Shown: positions 1 to 9,487 of the stretch, piece by piece | How positions within the stretch are numbered: position 1 is the first letter of the stretch | Layout of the letters: every line of letters begins with the position of its first letter | Source of the DNA: Lysinibacillus sphaericus | GTDB taxonomy: Bacteria > Bacillota > Bacilli > Bacillales_A > Planococcaceae | Reading direction: 5' to 3' | NCBI RefSeq assembly: GCF_001629735.1 | Contig: NZ_CP015224.1 | Span: forward strand, 2,790,001 to 2,854,000 | DNA length: 64,000 bases | Position numbers and translations under genes: made by a program | The notes under the pieces: generated by a model | What the model saw: the letters and a program-made list of their open reading frames with translations, nothing else | What the model was told of the DNA's origin: nothing | Databases searched by the model: none

Positions 1-116
1 AATTTACTGTAGCATTGAATGTTTTCTACTCGAAAAACATTATTTTTTGTCAGTTTATTGAAAAGTAATAAAAACTCTAAAATAATTTCTTAATTAGTAT
101 AGATTATTTAACCCAT

Positions 117-127
117 TGTGTTATACT
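117..127 (+). promoter_or_regulatory. pckA promoter with CcpN-like operator
   Basis: The 11 bases TGTGTTATACT fit, at every position, the CcpN operator consensus TRTGHYATAYW that I recall from B. subtilis. They overlap a TGn-extended -10 box (TATACT, 122-127) about 70 bases before the pckA start. CcpN represses pckA and gapB when glucose is present. A small stem (TCCCT/AGGGA) lies in the leader at about 150-168. The ccpN gene itself is not in the window, so the regulation is inferred. Confidence 0.5.
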
Positions 128-195
128 ATTTTTGAAATTAAGAAAAAATCCCTCTAAACCAAGGGAATACTATAAAAAAGGATGGTATTTAATCG

Positions 196-1782
196 ATGAA
201 TTCAGTAGAAATTGCAAACGAACTGAAGGAATTATTAAACGGCGGTAACATTAATGTTCAACTTTCAGTACCACAATTAGCAGAAAAAGCTACTTCTCGT
301 GGTGAGGCAATGTTAACAGTAGATGGCGCAGTTCGTGCAGAAACTGGCAAATACACTGGTCGTTCACCTAAAGATAAATATACAGTAGAAGAAGAAAGCA
401 CAAAAGATCAAATTGACTGGGGTAAAGTCAATCAACCAATTTCCTCTGAAGTGTTCGATAATCTGTATGTAAAAGTAATAAAATATTTAAAAGAACGTGA
501 TGAATTATTCGTATTCAAAGGTTTTGCTGGTGCTGACAAAGATTCACAATTAAGCATCCAAGTGATTAATGAATACGCTTGGCACAACCTTTTCGCTCAT
601 CAATTATTTATCCGTCCGACTAAAGAAGAATTAGCTTCGCATGTTGCAGACTTCACTGTCATCTCAGCTCCTAACTTTAAAGCAGATCCTGCGGTTGACG
701 GTACTGCTTCTGAAACATTCATCATTGTATCACTTGAAAAGAAAATTATCTTAATTGGTGGTACTGAATATGCTGGTGAAATGAAAAAATCTATTTTCGG
801 AATTATGAACTACTTATTACCACAACAAGGAATCCTTTCTATGCACTGTTCAGCAAACGTTGGTGAAGCTGGCGATGTAGCATTATTCTTCGGTTTATCT
901 GGTACTGGTAAAACGACATTATCCGCTGATCCAGACCGTAAGCTAATCGGTGACGATGAACATGGTTGGTCTGATAATGGAGTATTCAACATTGAGGGGG
1001 GTTGCTATGCAAAAACGATCAACCTTTCTGCTGAGAAAGAACCAGAAATCTACAATGCAATCCGCTTCGGTTCTGTTTTAGAAAACGTAGCTGTTGATCC
1101 AGAAACTCGTATTTGTGACTATGATGATGGCTCATTAACAGAAAATACACGTGTAGCTTATCCAATCCAATACATCGAAAATATTGTTGATCCATCTGTA
1201 GCAGGTCATCCAAAAACAATCATCTTCCTAACAGCTGATGCGTTTGGCGTATTACCTCCTATCAGCAAATTAACAAAAGAGCAAGCTATGTATCACTTCT
1301 TAAGTGGTTTCACTTCAAAACTTGCTGGAACTGAACGTGGTGTAACAGAGCCAGAACCAGTATTCTCTACTTGCTTCGGTTCTCCATTCCTTCCACTTCC
1401 TGCAACAGTGTATGCAGAAATGTTAGGTCAAAAAATTGATGAACATGGCGCACAAGTATACCTAGTGAACACTGGTTGGACTGGTGGCGAATATGGTACT
1501 GGTAGCCGTATGAAGCTTTCTTATACACGTACAATGGTACGTGCAGCTATCGATGGTAAATTAACAAATGTTGAAACGACACAAGATGCTGTGTTTGGCT
1601 TACACATCCCAACAGCAGTTGAAGGTGTACCTTCGCAAGTGTTAAATCCTCGTGAAGCATGGGCAGATAAAGCTGCATACGATGCTAAAGCTGCTGAACT
1701 TGCAGGCTTATTCAACGAAAACTTCAAGAAATTTGCAAACGTTTCGGAAGCCATTACTACACTTGGTGGTCCATTAAAATAA
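196..1782 (+). CDS. pckA: Phosphoenolpyruvate carboxykinase (ATP)
   Basis: ATP-dependent PEP carboxykinase converts oxaloacetate to PEP and CO2 in the cytoplasm, the committed step of gluconeogenesis from amino acids and organic acids. The 528-residue length is normal for the family. The substrate motif TGRSPKDKY lies near residue 55, and the kinase-1a P-loop [11 protein letters not shown] with the following metal-binding GDDEHGWSD stretch near 235-260. The gene stands alone between its own promoter and a terminator. An enzyme of this kind is expected to be important in an organism that lives on amino acids, as the rest of the window suggests. Confidence 0.98.
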   Translation: MNSVEIANELKELLNGGNINVQLSVPQLAEKATSRGEAMLTVDGAVRAETGKYTGRSPKDKYTVEEESTKDQIDWGKVNQPISSEVFDNLYVKVIKYLKERDELFVFKGFAGADKDSQLSIQVINEYAWHNLFAHQLFIRPTKEELASHVADFTVISAPNFKADPAVDGTASETFIIVSLEKKIILIGGTEYAGEMKKSIFGIMNYLLPQQGILSMHCSANVGEAGDVALFFGLSGTGKTTLSADPDRKLIGDDEHGWSDNGVFNIEGGCYAKTINLSAEKEPEIYNAIRFGSVLENVAVDPETRICDYDDGSLTENTRVAYPIQYIENIVDPSVAGHPKTIIFLTADAFGVLPPISKLTKEQAMYHFLSGFTSKLAGTERGVTEPEPVFSTCFGSPFLPLPATVYAEMLGQKIDEHGAQVYLVNTGWTGGEYGTGSRMKLSYTRTMVRAAIDGKLTNVETTQDAVFGLHIPTAVEGVPSQVLNPREAWADKAAYDAKAAELAGLFNENFKKFANVSEAITTLGGPLK

Positions 1783-1794
1783 CAACTAGAACAA

Positions 1795-1828
1795 GAAAAG
1801 GGAACGATATGATTCGTTCTCTTTTTCT
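1795..1828 (+). terminator. Intrinsic terminator after pckA
   Basis: A stem GAACGA/TCGTTC, extended by A/T pairs, is followed by a T-rich run 13-45 bases after the pckA stop codon. Confidence 0.85.
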
Positions 1829-1866
1829 TTCCCATACATAAACAGAAGCTAATATAGGAGATACAT

Positions 1867-2823
1867 ATGAAAAGAAAATACAAATTACTAGTAGCATTAA
1901 TTACTATATTATTGGCATTAATTATTGGTGCTGGTTTTTTTGCAGGCAACTACTTTTATAATCTGGCATTAAATCCTGATACTGATAAAACAGCAGTTCT
2001 AGATGCCCCCCACAATCTAATCGATAGCAATTCAGATGAAGCTCGAGAGAAAGAGGCACGTGAGCAGTGGTTTAACAAGCATTCTGAGGAGAAGTCAATT
2101 CCATCCTTTGATTCCCTTAAGCTACATGCATACTCTATCCAAAACAGCCATCCCACAGACAAATGGGCAATTATCTTTCATGGCTATTCAAGTGATGGTA
2201 CACAAATGACTAAGTATGCTAAACAATTTTATGATATGGGCTATCATGTACTCATTCCCGATGCAAGAGGACATGGTCAAAGTGAAGGTGATTATATCGG
2301 CATGGGGTGGCATGATCGTTTTGATGTAATTTCATGGATTGACGACATTGTAAATATGAATGAAGATGCTGAAATCGTTCTATTTGGGGTTTCGATGGGA
2401 GGAGCCACTGTCATGATGGCTTCAGGCGAGGATTTGCCCTCAAATGTAAAGGCAATTATTGAGGATTGCGGGTATTCTTCCGTATGGGATGAATTTTCCT
2501 ATCAGTTACAAGCCATCTTTCACTTACCTTCTTTCCCAATTATGCAATTCTCTTCGGTCGTAACTAAACTAAAAGCAGGCTATACACTAGCAGAAGCTAG
2601 TGCTGTTGATCAAGTGGCAAAATCGAAAACCCCTATGCTGTTTATTCATGGAGACAACGATACTTTTGTTCCTTCGACCATGTTGGATGACGTATATGAA
2701 GCAGCAAATGTACCGAAACAAAAGTTAATGGTCGAAGGGGCTGGTCACGGTGGTGCGGAAAGCTTAGCAGGCGAGCTCTATTGGGAAACGATTCAACAAT
2801 TCTTGGAAACTTATACAAAATAA
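1867..2823 (+). CDS. Membrane-anchored alpha/beta hydrolase (YqkD-like)
   Basis: A serine hydrolase of unknown substrate, probably anchored in the membrane with an extracellular catalytic domain. Residues about 5-30 form one hydrophobic segment after a Lys/Arg-rich start. The fold signatures follow in order: oxyanion-hole HGYSSDG, DARGHGQS, the nucleophile elbow GVSMGG, the acid in HGDNDTFV and the histidine in GAGHGG near the C-terminus. Length (318 residues) and layout resemble B. subtilis YqkD. It is a single-gene unit between two terminators. The substrate cannot be read from the sequence. Confidence 0.85.
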   Translation: MKRKYKLLVALITILLALIIGAGFFAGNYFYNLALNPDTDKTAVLDAPHNLIDSNSDEAREKEAREQWFNKHSEEKSIPSFDSLKLHAYSIQNSHPTDKWAIIFHGYSSDGTQMTKYAKQFYDMGYHVLIPDARGHGQSEGDYIGMGWHDRFDVISWIDDIVNMNEDAEIVLFGVSMGGATVMMASGEDLPSNVKAIIEDCGYSSVWDEFSYQLQAIFHLPSFPIMQFSSVVTKLKAGYTLAEASAVDQVAKSKTPMLFIHGDNDTFVPSTMLDDVYEAANVPKQKLMVEGAGHGGAESLAGELYWETIQQFLETYTK

Positions 2824-2829
2824 TTAAAC

Positions 2830-2898
2830 GCCCCTTCCTTTAGAATACTATTCATCTCCAGATGATAGCTATGTAAAGGAAGGGGCATTAATTTTTTC
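2830..2898. terminator. Bidirectional terminator
   Basis: A perfect 13-bp inverted repeat (GCCCCTTCCTTTA and its complement) lies between two convergent genes and is followed by a T run on the plus strand. Confidence 0.85.
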
Positions 2899-2903
2899 AT
2901 TTT

Positions 2904-3680
2904 CTAATGTTGCTTCATCCATTCACAAAGAGCACGAACGGTTTCACGATTTTTAGCTGGTGGGTATTGATGTGCATAATGAAGGTCATACCATGTTTCG
3001 TATGTTTTATGAGCATCCTCTAAAAAAAATGCCAGCTGTCTAGCATGCTCTATATCCACATTCTCATCCTGATAGCCATGAATAATTAACACTGGGGCTG
3101 TTATATGCTCAACTTCGAATAAAGGTGTACGAGCATCATAGGCTTCCGGTACACGGTTGGGTGTTCCTCCGATAACGCGCTTCATCATCCGTCGCATATC
3201 TGTACGTTCCCAGTAAGTGGCCGTTGCATCAGAGACTCCAGCCCATGTCACAACGGAAGTAATATCCCTTCGTAAAATAGCTGTCCATAGAGCCATGATA
3301 CCTCCACGCGAAAAGCCAAAAACATGTATATTGTCGTTGCAAAATTGCTTCAGTACATCGACAGCATAAACAGCATCATAACGGTCTGCCCCTGCAAACT
3401 CATCCTTGCCTTCGCCACCTCTATTCCCACGATAATAAGGTGCAAAGACGATAAAACCTTGAGCGGCAAATTGGGCAATACGCGAGGGCCTTACCATGCC
3501 AATACTTTGCATACCCCCTCTTAAATATAAAAAGCCATCATATGTACCTTCAGTCTTCGGCTCTGCTAAAAGTCCTTTTATTCGCAAGCCCTGTGATATA
3601 TAAGTGATTTCTGTTAACCGTATTGCTGGATTGGGTGAAGGATATGCACGCTTTTCAACGATATCACCATTATTTGTCAC
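2904..3680 (-). CDS. ytmA: YtmA-type prolyl-oligopeptidase-family hydrolase
   Basis: A cytoplasmic alpha/beta hydrolase that closely resembles B. subtilis YtmA as I remember it, with shared stretches such as GLLAEP, DGFLYLRGG, RRMMKRVIGGTP and ETWY. The catalytic elements are GFSRGG (nucleophile), GYQDENVD (acid) and the histidine near HYAHQYPP. There is no signal peptide. The start is GTG, 10 bases after a GGAGGAG ribosome-binding site inside the upstream NUDIX gene, which it overlaps by 11 bases, so the two are translationally coupled. The substrate is unknown in all relatives I know of. Confidence 0.85.
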   Translation of the reverse strand: MTNNGDIVEKRAYPSPNPAIRLTEITYISQGLRIKGLLAEPKTEGTYDGFLYLRGGMQSIGMVRPSRIAQFAAQGFIVFAPYYRGNRGGEGKDEFAGADRYDAVYAVDVLKQFCNDNIHVFGFSRGGIMALWTAILRRDITSVVTWAGVSDATATYWERTDMRRMMKRVIGGTPNRVPEAYDARTPLFEVEHITAPVLIIHGYQDENVDIEHARQLAFFLEDAHKTYETWYDLHYAHQYPPAKNRETVRALCEWMKQH

Positions 3681-4131
3681 GTCTTTTCAGCTCCTCCAGC
3701 ATTTTCTCCATTCCCTCATCCTTCATATGAAAGCTTAAGTTTGGATGATGGGCAAATTCCTCATCAGTTAACCACAGCATACCGGATGTTTCTAAATCAA
3801 ATTCAATGTCCTCCTGCCCAGCAAATTGTGCTGTAAAAACCGTTTTACAAAATAAGCTGGCGTCATGAACCGCATATTCTGCAAACCATTGAAGATTTTT
3901 CACACGGACACCCGTTTCTTCATACACTTCCCTTATGGCTGCATCCTCTAGCGTTTCACCTTTCTCCAGTTTGCCCCCTGGCACCTCGACACCACGTCTT
4001 TTATGAATAGTACATAGCCACTTATTTTGGTGCTTTAAAAAAACAAGGACGTGTTTGGGTTCTACGTCAAACTCACCTCTCGTAAAACTCAAATCTACGC
4101 GCAGGCCATGTAAATCTGTAAATGTTAACAT
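3670..4131 (-). CDS. ytkD: NUDIX hydrolase, YtkD/MutT-like
   Basis: A 153-residue NUDIX hydrolase, probably cleaving (oxidised) nucleoside triphosphates. The NUDIX box is complete (GGKLEKGE, then REVYEETGV), so the metal-binding glutamates are in place. The upstream in-frame ATG at 4155 has no ribosome-binding site. The ATG at 4131 follows GAGG by 8 bases and is preferred. The next gene overlaps its end. The YtkD name rests on similarity and on its neighbour YtmA; substrate specificity is not visible. Confidence 0.8.
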   Translation of the reverse strand: MLTFTDLHGLRVDLSFTRGEFDVEPKHVLVFLKHQNKWLCTIHKRRGVEVPGGKLEKGETLEDAAIREVYEETGVRVKNLQWFAEYAVHDASLFCKTVFTAQFAGQEDIEFDLETSGMLWLTDEEFAHHPNLSFHMKDEGMEKMLEELKRRDK

Positions 4132-4336
4132 ATCTTCAACCTCACGTTCTTTCATGCTGAATAACAGAAGTTATTTTTTCATTGCCTACACTTATAGGCG
4201 TATTGAATTTATCATTTCTGCTTTGCTAGCCATGCATTTCCACTAGGTGCAAATCATTCAATTTCCTCTAGCTTATCTAATTTAACTATAGTGTAATCAT
4301 ACAGAAACAAGCAACTCTAAATATAGGTCAAGCAAG

Positions 4337-4370
4337 CAAAAAAGCGTGCTTCTTATGAAGTCACGCTTTT
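4337..4370 (-). terminator. Terminator of the leftward peptide operon
   Basis: On the minus strand a 12-13-bp stem (AAAGCGTG with its complement plus an inner CTTC/GAAG) is followed by six T, just after the aminopeptidase stop codon. Confidence 0.85.
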
Positions 4371-4372
4371 CA

Positions 4373-5296
4373 TTACATTACTCGTTCACCATCGAAATAA
4401 ACAATCGGATTTTTTACTACACAATCAATATGGACATCCGCTGCATTTGCTCCACCAAATGGCGTATTGCTACCAAATGCGATATGGATTGTCCCATAGA
4501 CTTTTTCATCTTCCAGTACATTTCCACATAAAATGGCACTTTTATTAGCTCCAATGCCGAACTCTGCAATGATTCGACCATTCCCTTCCCCAAGTAACTC
4601 CAGCAATCGAGGACCATCCGGACCAATAGCTTCTATTAATCGTCCGTTTGAAATTTTCAATAATAATGGTTCCTTTAAGACACCAATATTAGCAATCGAA
4701 CCATCCACTAAAATTTCCCCATTTGCAGATGTTTCTATCGGCGCAATATAGGATTCACCCGAGGGTATATTACCATGCTCTCCTGCTTGGCGAATAACGC
4801 CAGTTGAACGAATGCCTAAACGGTTTGCAATACTAAATATTAGCTCATGACCATCTTTGACAATTCGAGTTTCTGCCGCCATATCGAGCAGCTGGACATA
4901 CTTTTCTACCATTTCCTCAATCTCTTGCGCATCCGCATGAAGCGCACCTTGTTCAAGCATTTCCCATGAAATACCGGGCATTGTCGCTACACGTCCACCT
5001 TTTTCACAGGCATTTTTGCATGCTACTGTATGTGTTAAGGAGTGAGCGGTCAAACAAAGTGAGACATCAGCATTTGCCATAAGCGATGAAACTGCTTGAA
5101 TAGGCTCCTGCCCTGATTTTTCTAATAACGGCATAACCATAAACATTGTATTAGCTGTTATTGTTAGCCCAGCCTTATAAAAGATGGTTGCTAAGTCTTG
5201 CTTTTGAACATCTGTCAAAATTAAAAGCGTTTCTGACGATTGAACATTTAAATGATCTTTTAATACCTTCAGTGCAATATCATGTAAATGCTGCAT
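4373..5296 (-). CDS. M29-type leucyl aminopeptidase (AmpS/AmpT-like)
   Basis: Predicted cytoplasmic metallo-aminopeptidase of the COG2309/M29 type. It has the C-terminal metal-binding features of that family: EFGIGAN (Glu ligand), HIAFGSN and DVHIDCVV (His and Asp). At 307 residues it is shorter than classic M29 enzymes (about 410) but matches the short branch, which also includes NicX-like dioxygenases, so peptidase activity is likely but not certain. It is the last gene of the leftward unit, 11 bases after the IclR regulator and directly before the terminator. The context suggests it trims the substrate imported by the adjacent transporter. Confidence 0.75.
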   Translation of the reverse strand: MQHLHDIALKVLKDHLNVQSSETLLILTDVQKQDLATIFYKAGLTITANTMFMVMPLLEKSGQEPIQAVSSLMANADVSLCLTAHSLTHTVACKNACEKGGRVATMPGISWEMLEQGALHADAQEIEEMVEKYVQLLDMAAETRIVKDGHELIFSIANRLGIRSTGVIRQAGEHGNIPSGESYIAPIETSANGEILVDGSIANIGVLKEPLLLKISNGRLIEAIGPDGPRLLELLGEGNGRIIAEFGIGANKSAILCGNVLEDEKVYGTIHIAFGSNTPFGGANAADVHIDCVVKNPIVYFDGERVM

Positions 5297-5307
5297 AATA
5301 GTACTCC

Positions 5308-6069
5308 TTAATTAAAATTTAAATGATATCTACGAATGATTCCTTCTATTTCATTTCTAGCCTCTGTTAAAGGCCCTAAAAATTCTGGTACCCGTTGTTC
5401 TGTAAATCGGTAGATGGGACCAGAAACAGTAATAGAAGCTACGACCTTTTTGTCACTATTAAAAATAGGCATAGCAAGTGCCAATACATCGACGGAATAT
5501 TCACTGTTACTTATCGCATAGCCACAACTACGAATTTTTTCAAGCTCTAATCGTATGTCATTTGCATTCGTCATCGTATTCGTTGTATAGGCAGTTAGTG
5601 GTTCATCAATAACCTTAGAAATTTGCTCTTCACTTAGGAAAGCAAGCATCGAACGGTAGGAAGCACCTACATAAAGCGGAGATCTACTTCCTCTTGAAAC
5701 AGTAAATTTCACCTTATTCACAGGCTCTGCTTTTAATAAAGTTAAAGCTTCCAACCCATTCAAAACTGTAAATATAGCGGTTTCACCAGTAACATCCTTT
5801 AAGTTATCAAGAATAGGCATACATAGCTGATCTATGTTTAATGAATCATACATATTCATACCAATTTCCCATAATGCAATACCCAAGGAGTACTTTTTGG
5901 TTACAGGATCTTTTGTAATAAACCCATTATTCTCAAATGTTTCAAGAATGCGATATAAATTTGTATGATTCATATTCATCGCCATCGCTAACTCTCGACC
6001 ACCCCACACCGGCTTTTCCTTTGTAAACATTTTTAAAACCTCAATTGATAAATTTAACGTCTTTAGCAT
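5308..6069 (-). CDS. IclR-family transcriptional regulator
   Basis: Probable local regulator of the peptide locus. The N-terminal 60 or so residues form the IclR winged helix (VWGGRELAMAMNMNHTNLYR), followed by an IclR effector domain (residues about 80-250) with the characteristic YVGASYRSMLAFL and SVSGP-type segments. The ATG at 6069 has AAGGATGAG 8 bases upstream and is preferred to the ATG at 6078. It sits between the M20 deacylase (after a hairpin) and the aminopeptidase. The effector is unknown, perhaps an amino acid or peptide product. Its operators may be the repeats between 12370 and 12536. Confidence 0.9.
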   Translation of the reverse strand: MLKTLNLSIEVLKMFTKEKPVWGGRELAMAMNMNHTNLYRILETFENNGFITKDPVTKKYSLGIALWEIGMNMYDSLNIDQLCMPILDNLKDVTGETAIFTVLNGLEALTLLKAEPVNKVKFTVSRGSRSPLYVGASYRSMLAFLSEEQISKVIDEPLTAYTTNTMTNANDIRLELEKIRSCGYAISNSEYSVDVLALAMPIFNSDKKVVASITVSGPIYRFTEQRVPEFLGPLTEARNEIEGIIRRYHLNFN

Positions 6070-6105
6070 ATCTCTCATCCTTTTGATCTATTTATCTGTA
6101 CAAAC

Positions 6106-6155
6106 GGCTGTAAATCTCTCTCTTAAGGGGGAATTAATTGAAAGATTTAACAGCC
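6106..6155. promoter_or_regulatory. Inverted repeat upstream of iclR-type gene
   Basis: GGCTGTAAATCT (6106-6117) and AGATTTAACAGCC (6143-6155) are complementary apart from one extra base. They lie 37-86 bases before the regulator start. This could be an autoregulatory operator or an RNA hairpin. Confidence 0.45.
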
Positions 6156-6178
6156 ATAAGCACCTGACATCACTTTAG

Positions 6179-6212
6179 CAAAAGTAAGAGAGTAGCTAAT
6201 CTCTTACTTTTG
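6179..6212 (-). terminator. Hairpin at the end of the M20 gene
   Basis: A perfect 12-bp stem (AAAAGTAAGAGA with its complement, 8-base loop) spans the M20 stop codon. There is no T run beyond the stem's own four T, so partial termination or mRNA 3'-end protection is more likely than a full stop. Confidence 0.55.
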
Positions 6213-7472
6213 ATAGAGGAAATCAATAGCAGCAGTAATATATACTTTTGCACAGCGTACGATATCCTCAACACGCACTTTTTCATTATACCCGTGAATA
6301 CTTGGTAAATAGGCTGGCCCATATTGTAAAACCGGAATATCATACTGTCTGAAATGTCGAGCATCACTGCTTGCCCATTGCATGACACCATAAGCTTCTA
6401 ACCCTGTTACAAATGAAATATTTTCCACAATCGATTGGCAAACAGGATTTTCAGCTGGGGTATAATTGGCTACACTTTTGAAACCAAAACGTCTGATCGA
6501 ATACTCAATGTCTAAGGCATCTAATTTATTCTTCAAGATTTCTGTTACTTCTTCTTGTGTAATACCGAATGGTAAGCGACAATCGACCTGTACCTTACAA
6601 TAATCTGGGATAACGTTGGATTTCGTCCCCCCCTCAATTGTACCAATATTTACAGTAATTTTCTCTAGTACTTCTTGATATTTCAGGCGGTCTTTCTCCA
6701 CTTCACGCATGTATTTTTTCGATACTTCTATTAGTGACTGTACTTCCTCAGGAATGACAATATTCATGTCCCATAGTGTGCGAATTTCTTGAATAGCACG
6801 GATTGCATCATTAATTGCATTACGACCTGCTAAAGGGGATAAGCTTCCATGTCCTGGTTCCCCATGCACCTCTAATTCAAACCAGAAGGACCCTTTTTGC
6901 CCTATTGTCGGATTTAATGGAGATGAAGGCTCTGCAATTAAACATCCATCGCCTTTTATTAAACCACGCTCCAACAACCAAGGAACACCATATTCTCCAC
7001 CAGTTTCTTCATCAGGTACAATTGCTAATGTTAATTTTCCTGGCAATTCAATATTCAATTTCTTGAGTAATTTTGTTGCAAAAATAATACCTGCTAAACC
7101 CGCCTTCATATCGCTTGCACCACGACCAAGCATCCAACCATCCTTCACTTCTCCAGAGAAAGGATTAAAATCCCATTTAGATAAATCTCCAACAGGCACG
7201 ACATCTGTATGCCCACAATAAATTAGTTCTTTGCCTTCATCCTTTCCAATAGAAGCTACTAAGTTAAACATTTTATCAGTAGCTTCATATTTTTGGTAAA
7301 CAATGCCTACATCATTTAGATAGCGCTCGATAAAGGCTGTTATCTCAGTCGTATCTCCTGGGGGATTAACACTTGGAATTTGAATGAGTTTCGAACAAAA
7401 ATCAATTAACTCTGCTTGATGATTTTCTACTTCATCTACTAATTTCATTTTTAGAGCATGTAAGTCATTCAT
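6204..7472 (-). CDS. M20 ArgE/DapE-family deacylase/peptidase
   Basis: Zinc-dependent amide hydrolase of the ArgE/DapE/CPG2 family, cytoplasmic, 422 residues. Metal-site motifs: YCGHTDVVPVGD, GRGASDMKAG, DEETGGEYG (general-base Glu and ligand), AEPSSPL and the late ligand in SIHGYNE. The family cleaves N-acyl-amino acids or dipeptides. The ATG at 7472 follows GAGGTG by 7 bases, whereas the ATG at 7487 is too close to its Shine-Dalgarno. It overlaps the upstream DUF1177 gene by 8 bases, implying coupled translation and a shared pathway. Confidence 0.88.
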   Translation of the reverse strand: MNDLHALKMKLVDEVENHQAELIDFCSKLIQIPSVNPPGDTTEITAFIERYLNDVGIVYQKYEATDKMFNLVASIGKDEGKELIYCGHTDVVPVGDLSKWDFNPFSGEVKDGWMLGRGASDMKAGLAGIIFATKLLKKLNIELPGKLTLAIVPDEETGGEYGVPWLLERGLIKGDGCLIAEPSSPLNPTIGQKGSFWFELEVHGEPGHGSLSPLAGRNAINDAIRAIQEIRTLWDMNIVIPEEVQSLIEVSKKYMREVEKDRLKYQEVLEKITVNIGTIEGGTKSNVIPDYCKVQVDCRLPFGITQEEVTEILKNKLDALDIEYSIRRFGFKSVANYTPAENPVCQSIVENISFVTGLEAYGVMQWASSDARHFRQYDIPVLQYGPAYLPSIHGYNEKVRVEDIVRCAKVYITAAIDFLYQK

Positions 7473-8418
7473 GTGCTTGCACCTCATTTCCTTTAGTTTG
7501 TAAATGCTTCATGCTACCGTATAAATTCTTCATATGTGTAAACTGCTTTTCATCAAAGAACGAACATTTATGAGCACCATACGTTTTCGCTACTTCTAAG
7601 ACAAATCGAACAACACTCTCTACGTCTGTAACATGTGTTGCACCTGTTGCACAGCCTGCCACAATAGATTCAGTTGTAATCGCTACACCTACAACGGGAC
7701 TTGATGTTGCCACAGCGGGTTGTAAAATACTATTGATATGGAATAGGCCATTCCCATATGGGGTAATGTCTTGCATTGTCAATGGCAGTACAACAGGTGC
7801 AATACCGGCTGATTGCGTGTAGATTTGCAGCAAATCATCACTAATTTTTAATATGTAACCTTCTTTAACTGTCGGTGTAATGGCAAATCCTTTATGGTTA
7901 CATACTTGATTACCTTTTGTTGTATCAATCGAAAGAATAGCATCCATTGATTCTTCCACTTCATTCTCGTTCATGACGCTAATATCGACGGGAGAATTCA
8001 TAAATGGCACTGGCTCATGTGGTAAAGTGGGTGCAGTTGGACAAATATGAGTGGAGAAAATTACATCTCCCTCTAACTGGTCACCCTTTAATGCCATATC
8101 AATTGCTTTTGCTGCGCCGGCCATACAGGCTAGTGCACCATCTCCATCCGATACAAAGCCCGTCATTTCAGGGCGTGCCCCAATACCTCCTAAGCGACCG
8201 ATGATACCTAATGTAGGTGCATGGCCACCTGAGGATTTTCCACTTTTTCCTTGCACTAGAACGCGGACAAAATCGGTTGATCCACTTTCACCTTTAATGG
8301 TTTTTACTACTACATCTGCTGTTGGATTAATAGTGTGTAAATATTCTTTAATCACCTCACCATTTACATACATACTATCCATTACCTCGTATAACTCCAT
8401 AACATACTTCAATGACAT
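7465..8418 (-). CDS. DUF1177 family protein
   Basis: Recognised as DUF1177, a family without an established function that I recall near peptide transporters and AroM genes. The 317-residue protein is soluble, has no signal peptide, and is rich in Gly/Thr loops (GHAPTLGIIGRLGGIGARPEMTG, HICPTAPTLPHEPVPFM). Histidines and acidic residues in HICPTAP, PHEPVPFM and SDGDGA are possible metal ligands, but that is my inference. It lies 61 bases after oppF and overlaps the deacylase gene. An enzyme acting on the imported compound is the natural guess. Confidence 0.8.
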   Translation of the reverse strand: MSLKYVMELYEVMDSMYVNGEVIKEYLHTINPTADVVVKTIKGESGSTDFVRVLVQGKSGKSSGGHAPTLGIIGRLGGIGARPEMTGFVSDGDGALACMAGAAKAIDMALKGDQLEGDVIFSTHICPTAPTLPHEPVPFMNSPVDISVMNENEVEESMDAILSIDTTKGNQVCNHKGFAITPTVKEGYILKISDDLLQIYTQSAGIAPVVLPLTMQDITPYGNGLFHINSILQPAVATSSPVVGVAITTESIVAGCATGATHVTDVESVVRFVLEVAKTYGAHKCSFFDEKQFTHMKNLYGSMKHLQTKGNEVQAHE

Positions 8419-8479
8419 AATTAGTCCGCTCCTTTTTCTATCTAAAAATTTTATTCATTACGATTCGTAAGTTATTCAT

Positions 8480-9487
8480 CTATATTGTAGATTCTTCTTG
8501 CTGAATAGCTTTCCATAAATGGCATGATACTTGATGGGTTACTGTCACCGTATCGAGTATGGGTTGCTCTTTTGCACATTTGTCTGTGGCAAAACGACAA
8601 CGTTTATGGAAAGCACAGCCACTCGGAGGATTCACAGGACTAGGAACATCCCCTGTTAAAATAATTCTTTCCTTTGTATCAAAAGGATTTTCCTTAGGAA
8701 TGGCCGATAACAAAGCCTGTGTATATGGGTGTTGAGGATTATCATAAATTTCCTTATATGTGCCCATTTCAACAATTTTGCCTAAATACATCACAGCAAT
8801 GCGATCACACATATAATTTACAACATTGAGATCATGTGAAATAAAAATATAGGTTAAACCAAAATCCTTCTGTAAATCTTTTAATAGATTGATTACCTGT
8901 GCCTGTACAGATACATCTAAGGCGGATACAGGTTCATCACACACAACAATATCTGGTTGGAGAGCAAGCGCCCGTGCAATATTGATGCGCTGTCTTTGTC
9001 CACCTGAAAACTCATGGGGATAGCGCTTTGCATGATAAGCACTCAATCCTACTGTTTCAAGTAGTTCCATGACACGCTTTTTACGTGATGATTCATCGCC
9101 TATACCATGTATCACTAATGGTTCAGCAATTAAATATTCAATCGTTTTACGAGGATCTAATGATGCATAGGGATTTTGGAAAACCATTTGTATAGATTTT
9201 CGTGCAGAGCGGATATCCTTCGTATTTAAGCTTGCTAAATCGGTTCCCTTAAACTCAACAATGCCCTCGGTTGGTGATATTAACTGGTTGATTAAACGAG
9301 CAACCGTCGATTTCCCACAGCCTGATTCACCCACAATCCCAAGTGTTTCTCCTTTAAATAATTCAAAGCTTACCCCATCTACTGCTTTCACAAATTGGGT
9401 GGACTTTTTAAAAGGAATTGAGCTTTTAATAGGAAAATGCTTTTTTAAATTATTTACCTTTAAGATCAATTCATTGGGCTGTTGCAT
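8480..9487 (-). CDS. oppF: Oligopeptide ABC transporter ATP-binding protein (OppF-like)
   Basis: One of two ATPases that power peptide import. Walker A is GESGCGKS, the signature is FSGGQRQR and Walker B runs into CDEPVSALD. The C-terminal oligopeptide-transporter extension carries the Cys cluster CAFHKRC...C, a presumed Fe-S or zinc site. A TTG at 9514 is in frame, but the ATG at 9487 follows AAGGAAGG and is preferred. It overlaps the end of oppD by 17 bases. Confidence 0.93.
   Translation of the reverse strand: MQQPNELILKVNNLKKHFPIKSSIPFKKSTQFVKAVDGVSFELFKGETLGIVGESGCGKSTVARLINQLISPTEGIVEFKGTDLASLNTKDIRSARKSIQMVFQNPYASLDPRKTIEYLIAEPLVIHGIGDESSRKKRVMELLETVGLSAYHAKRYPHEFSGGQRQRINIARALALQPDIVVCDEPVSALDVSVQAQVINLLKDLQKDFGLTYIFISHDLNVVNYMCDRIAVMYLGKIVEMGTYKEIYDNPQHPYTQALLSAIPKENPFDTKERIILTGDVPSPVNPPSGCAFHKRCRFATDKCAKEQPILDTVTVTHQVSCHLWKAIQQEESTI

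Noticed and set aside
1521..1949. 142-codon minus-strand frame over the pckA end
   Set aside because: It is a shadow of pckA with no ribosome-binding site and reads through the terminator.
8051..8470. 139-codon plus-strand frame opposite DUF1177
   Set aside because: It is antisense to a well-supported gene, with no family features.
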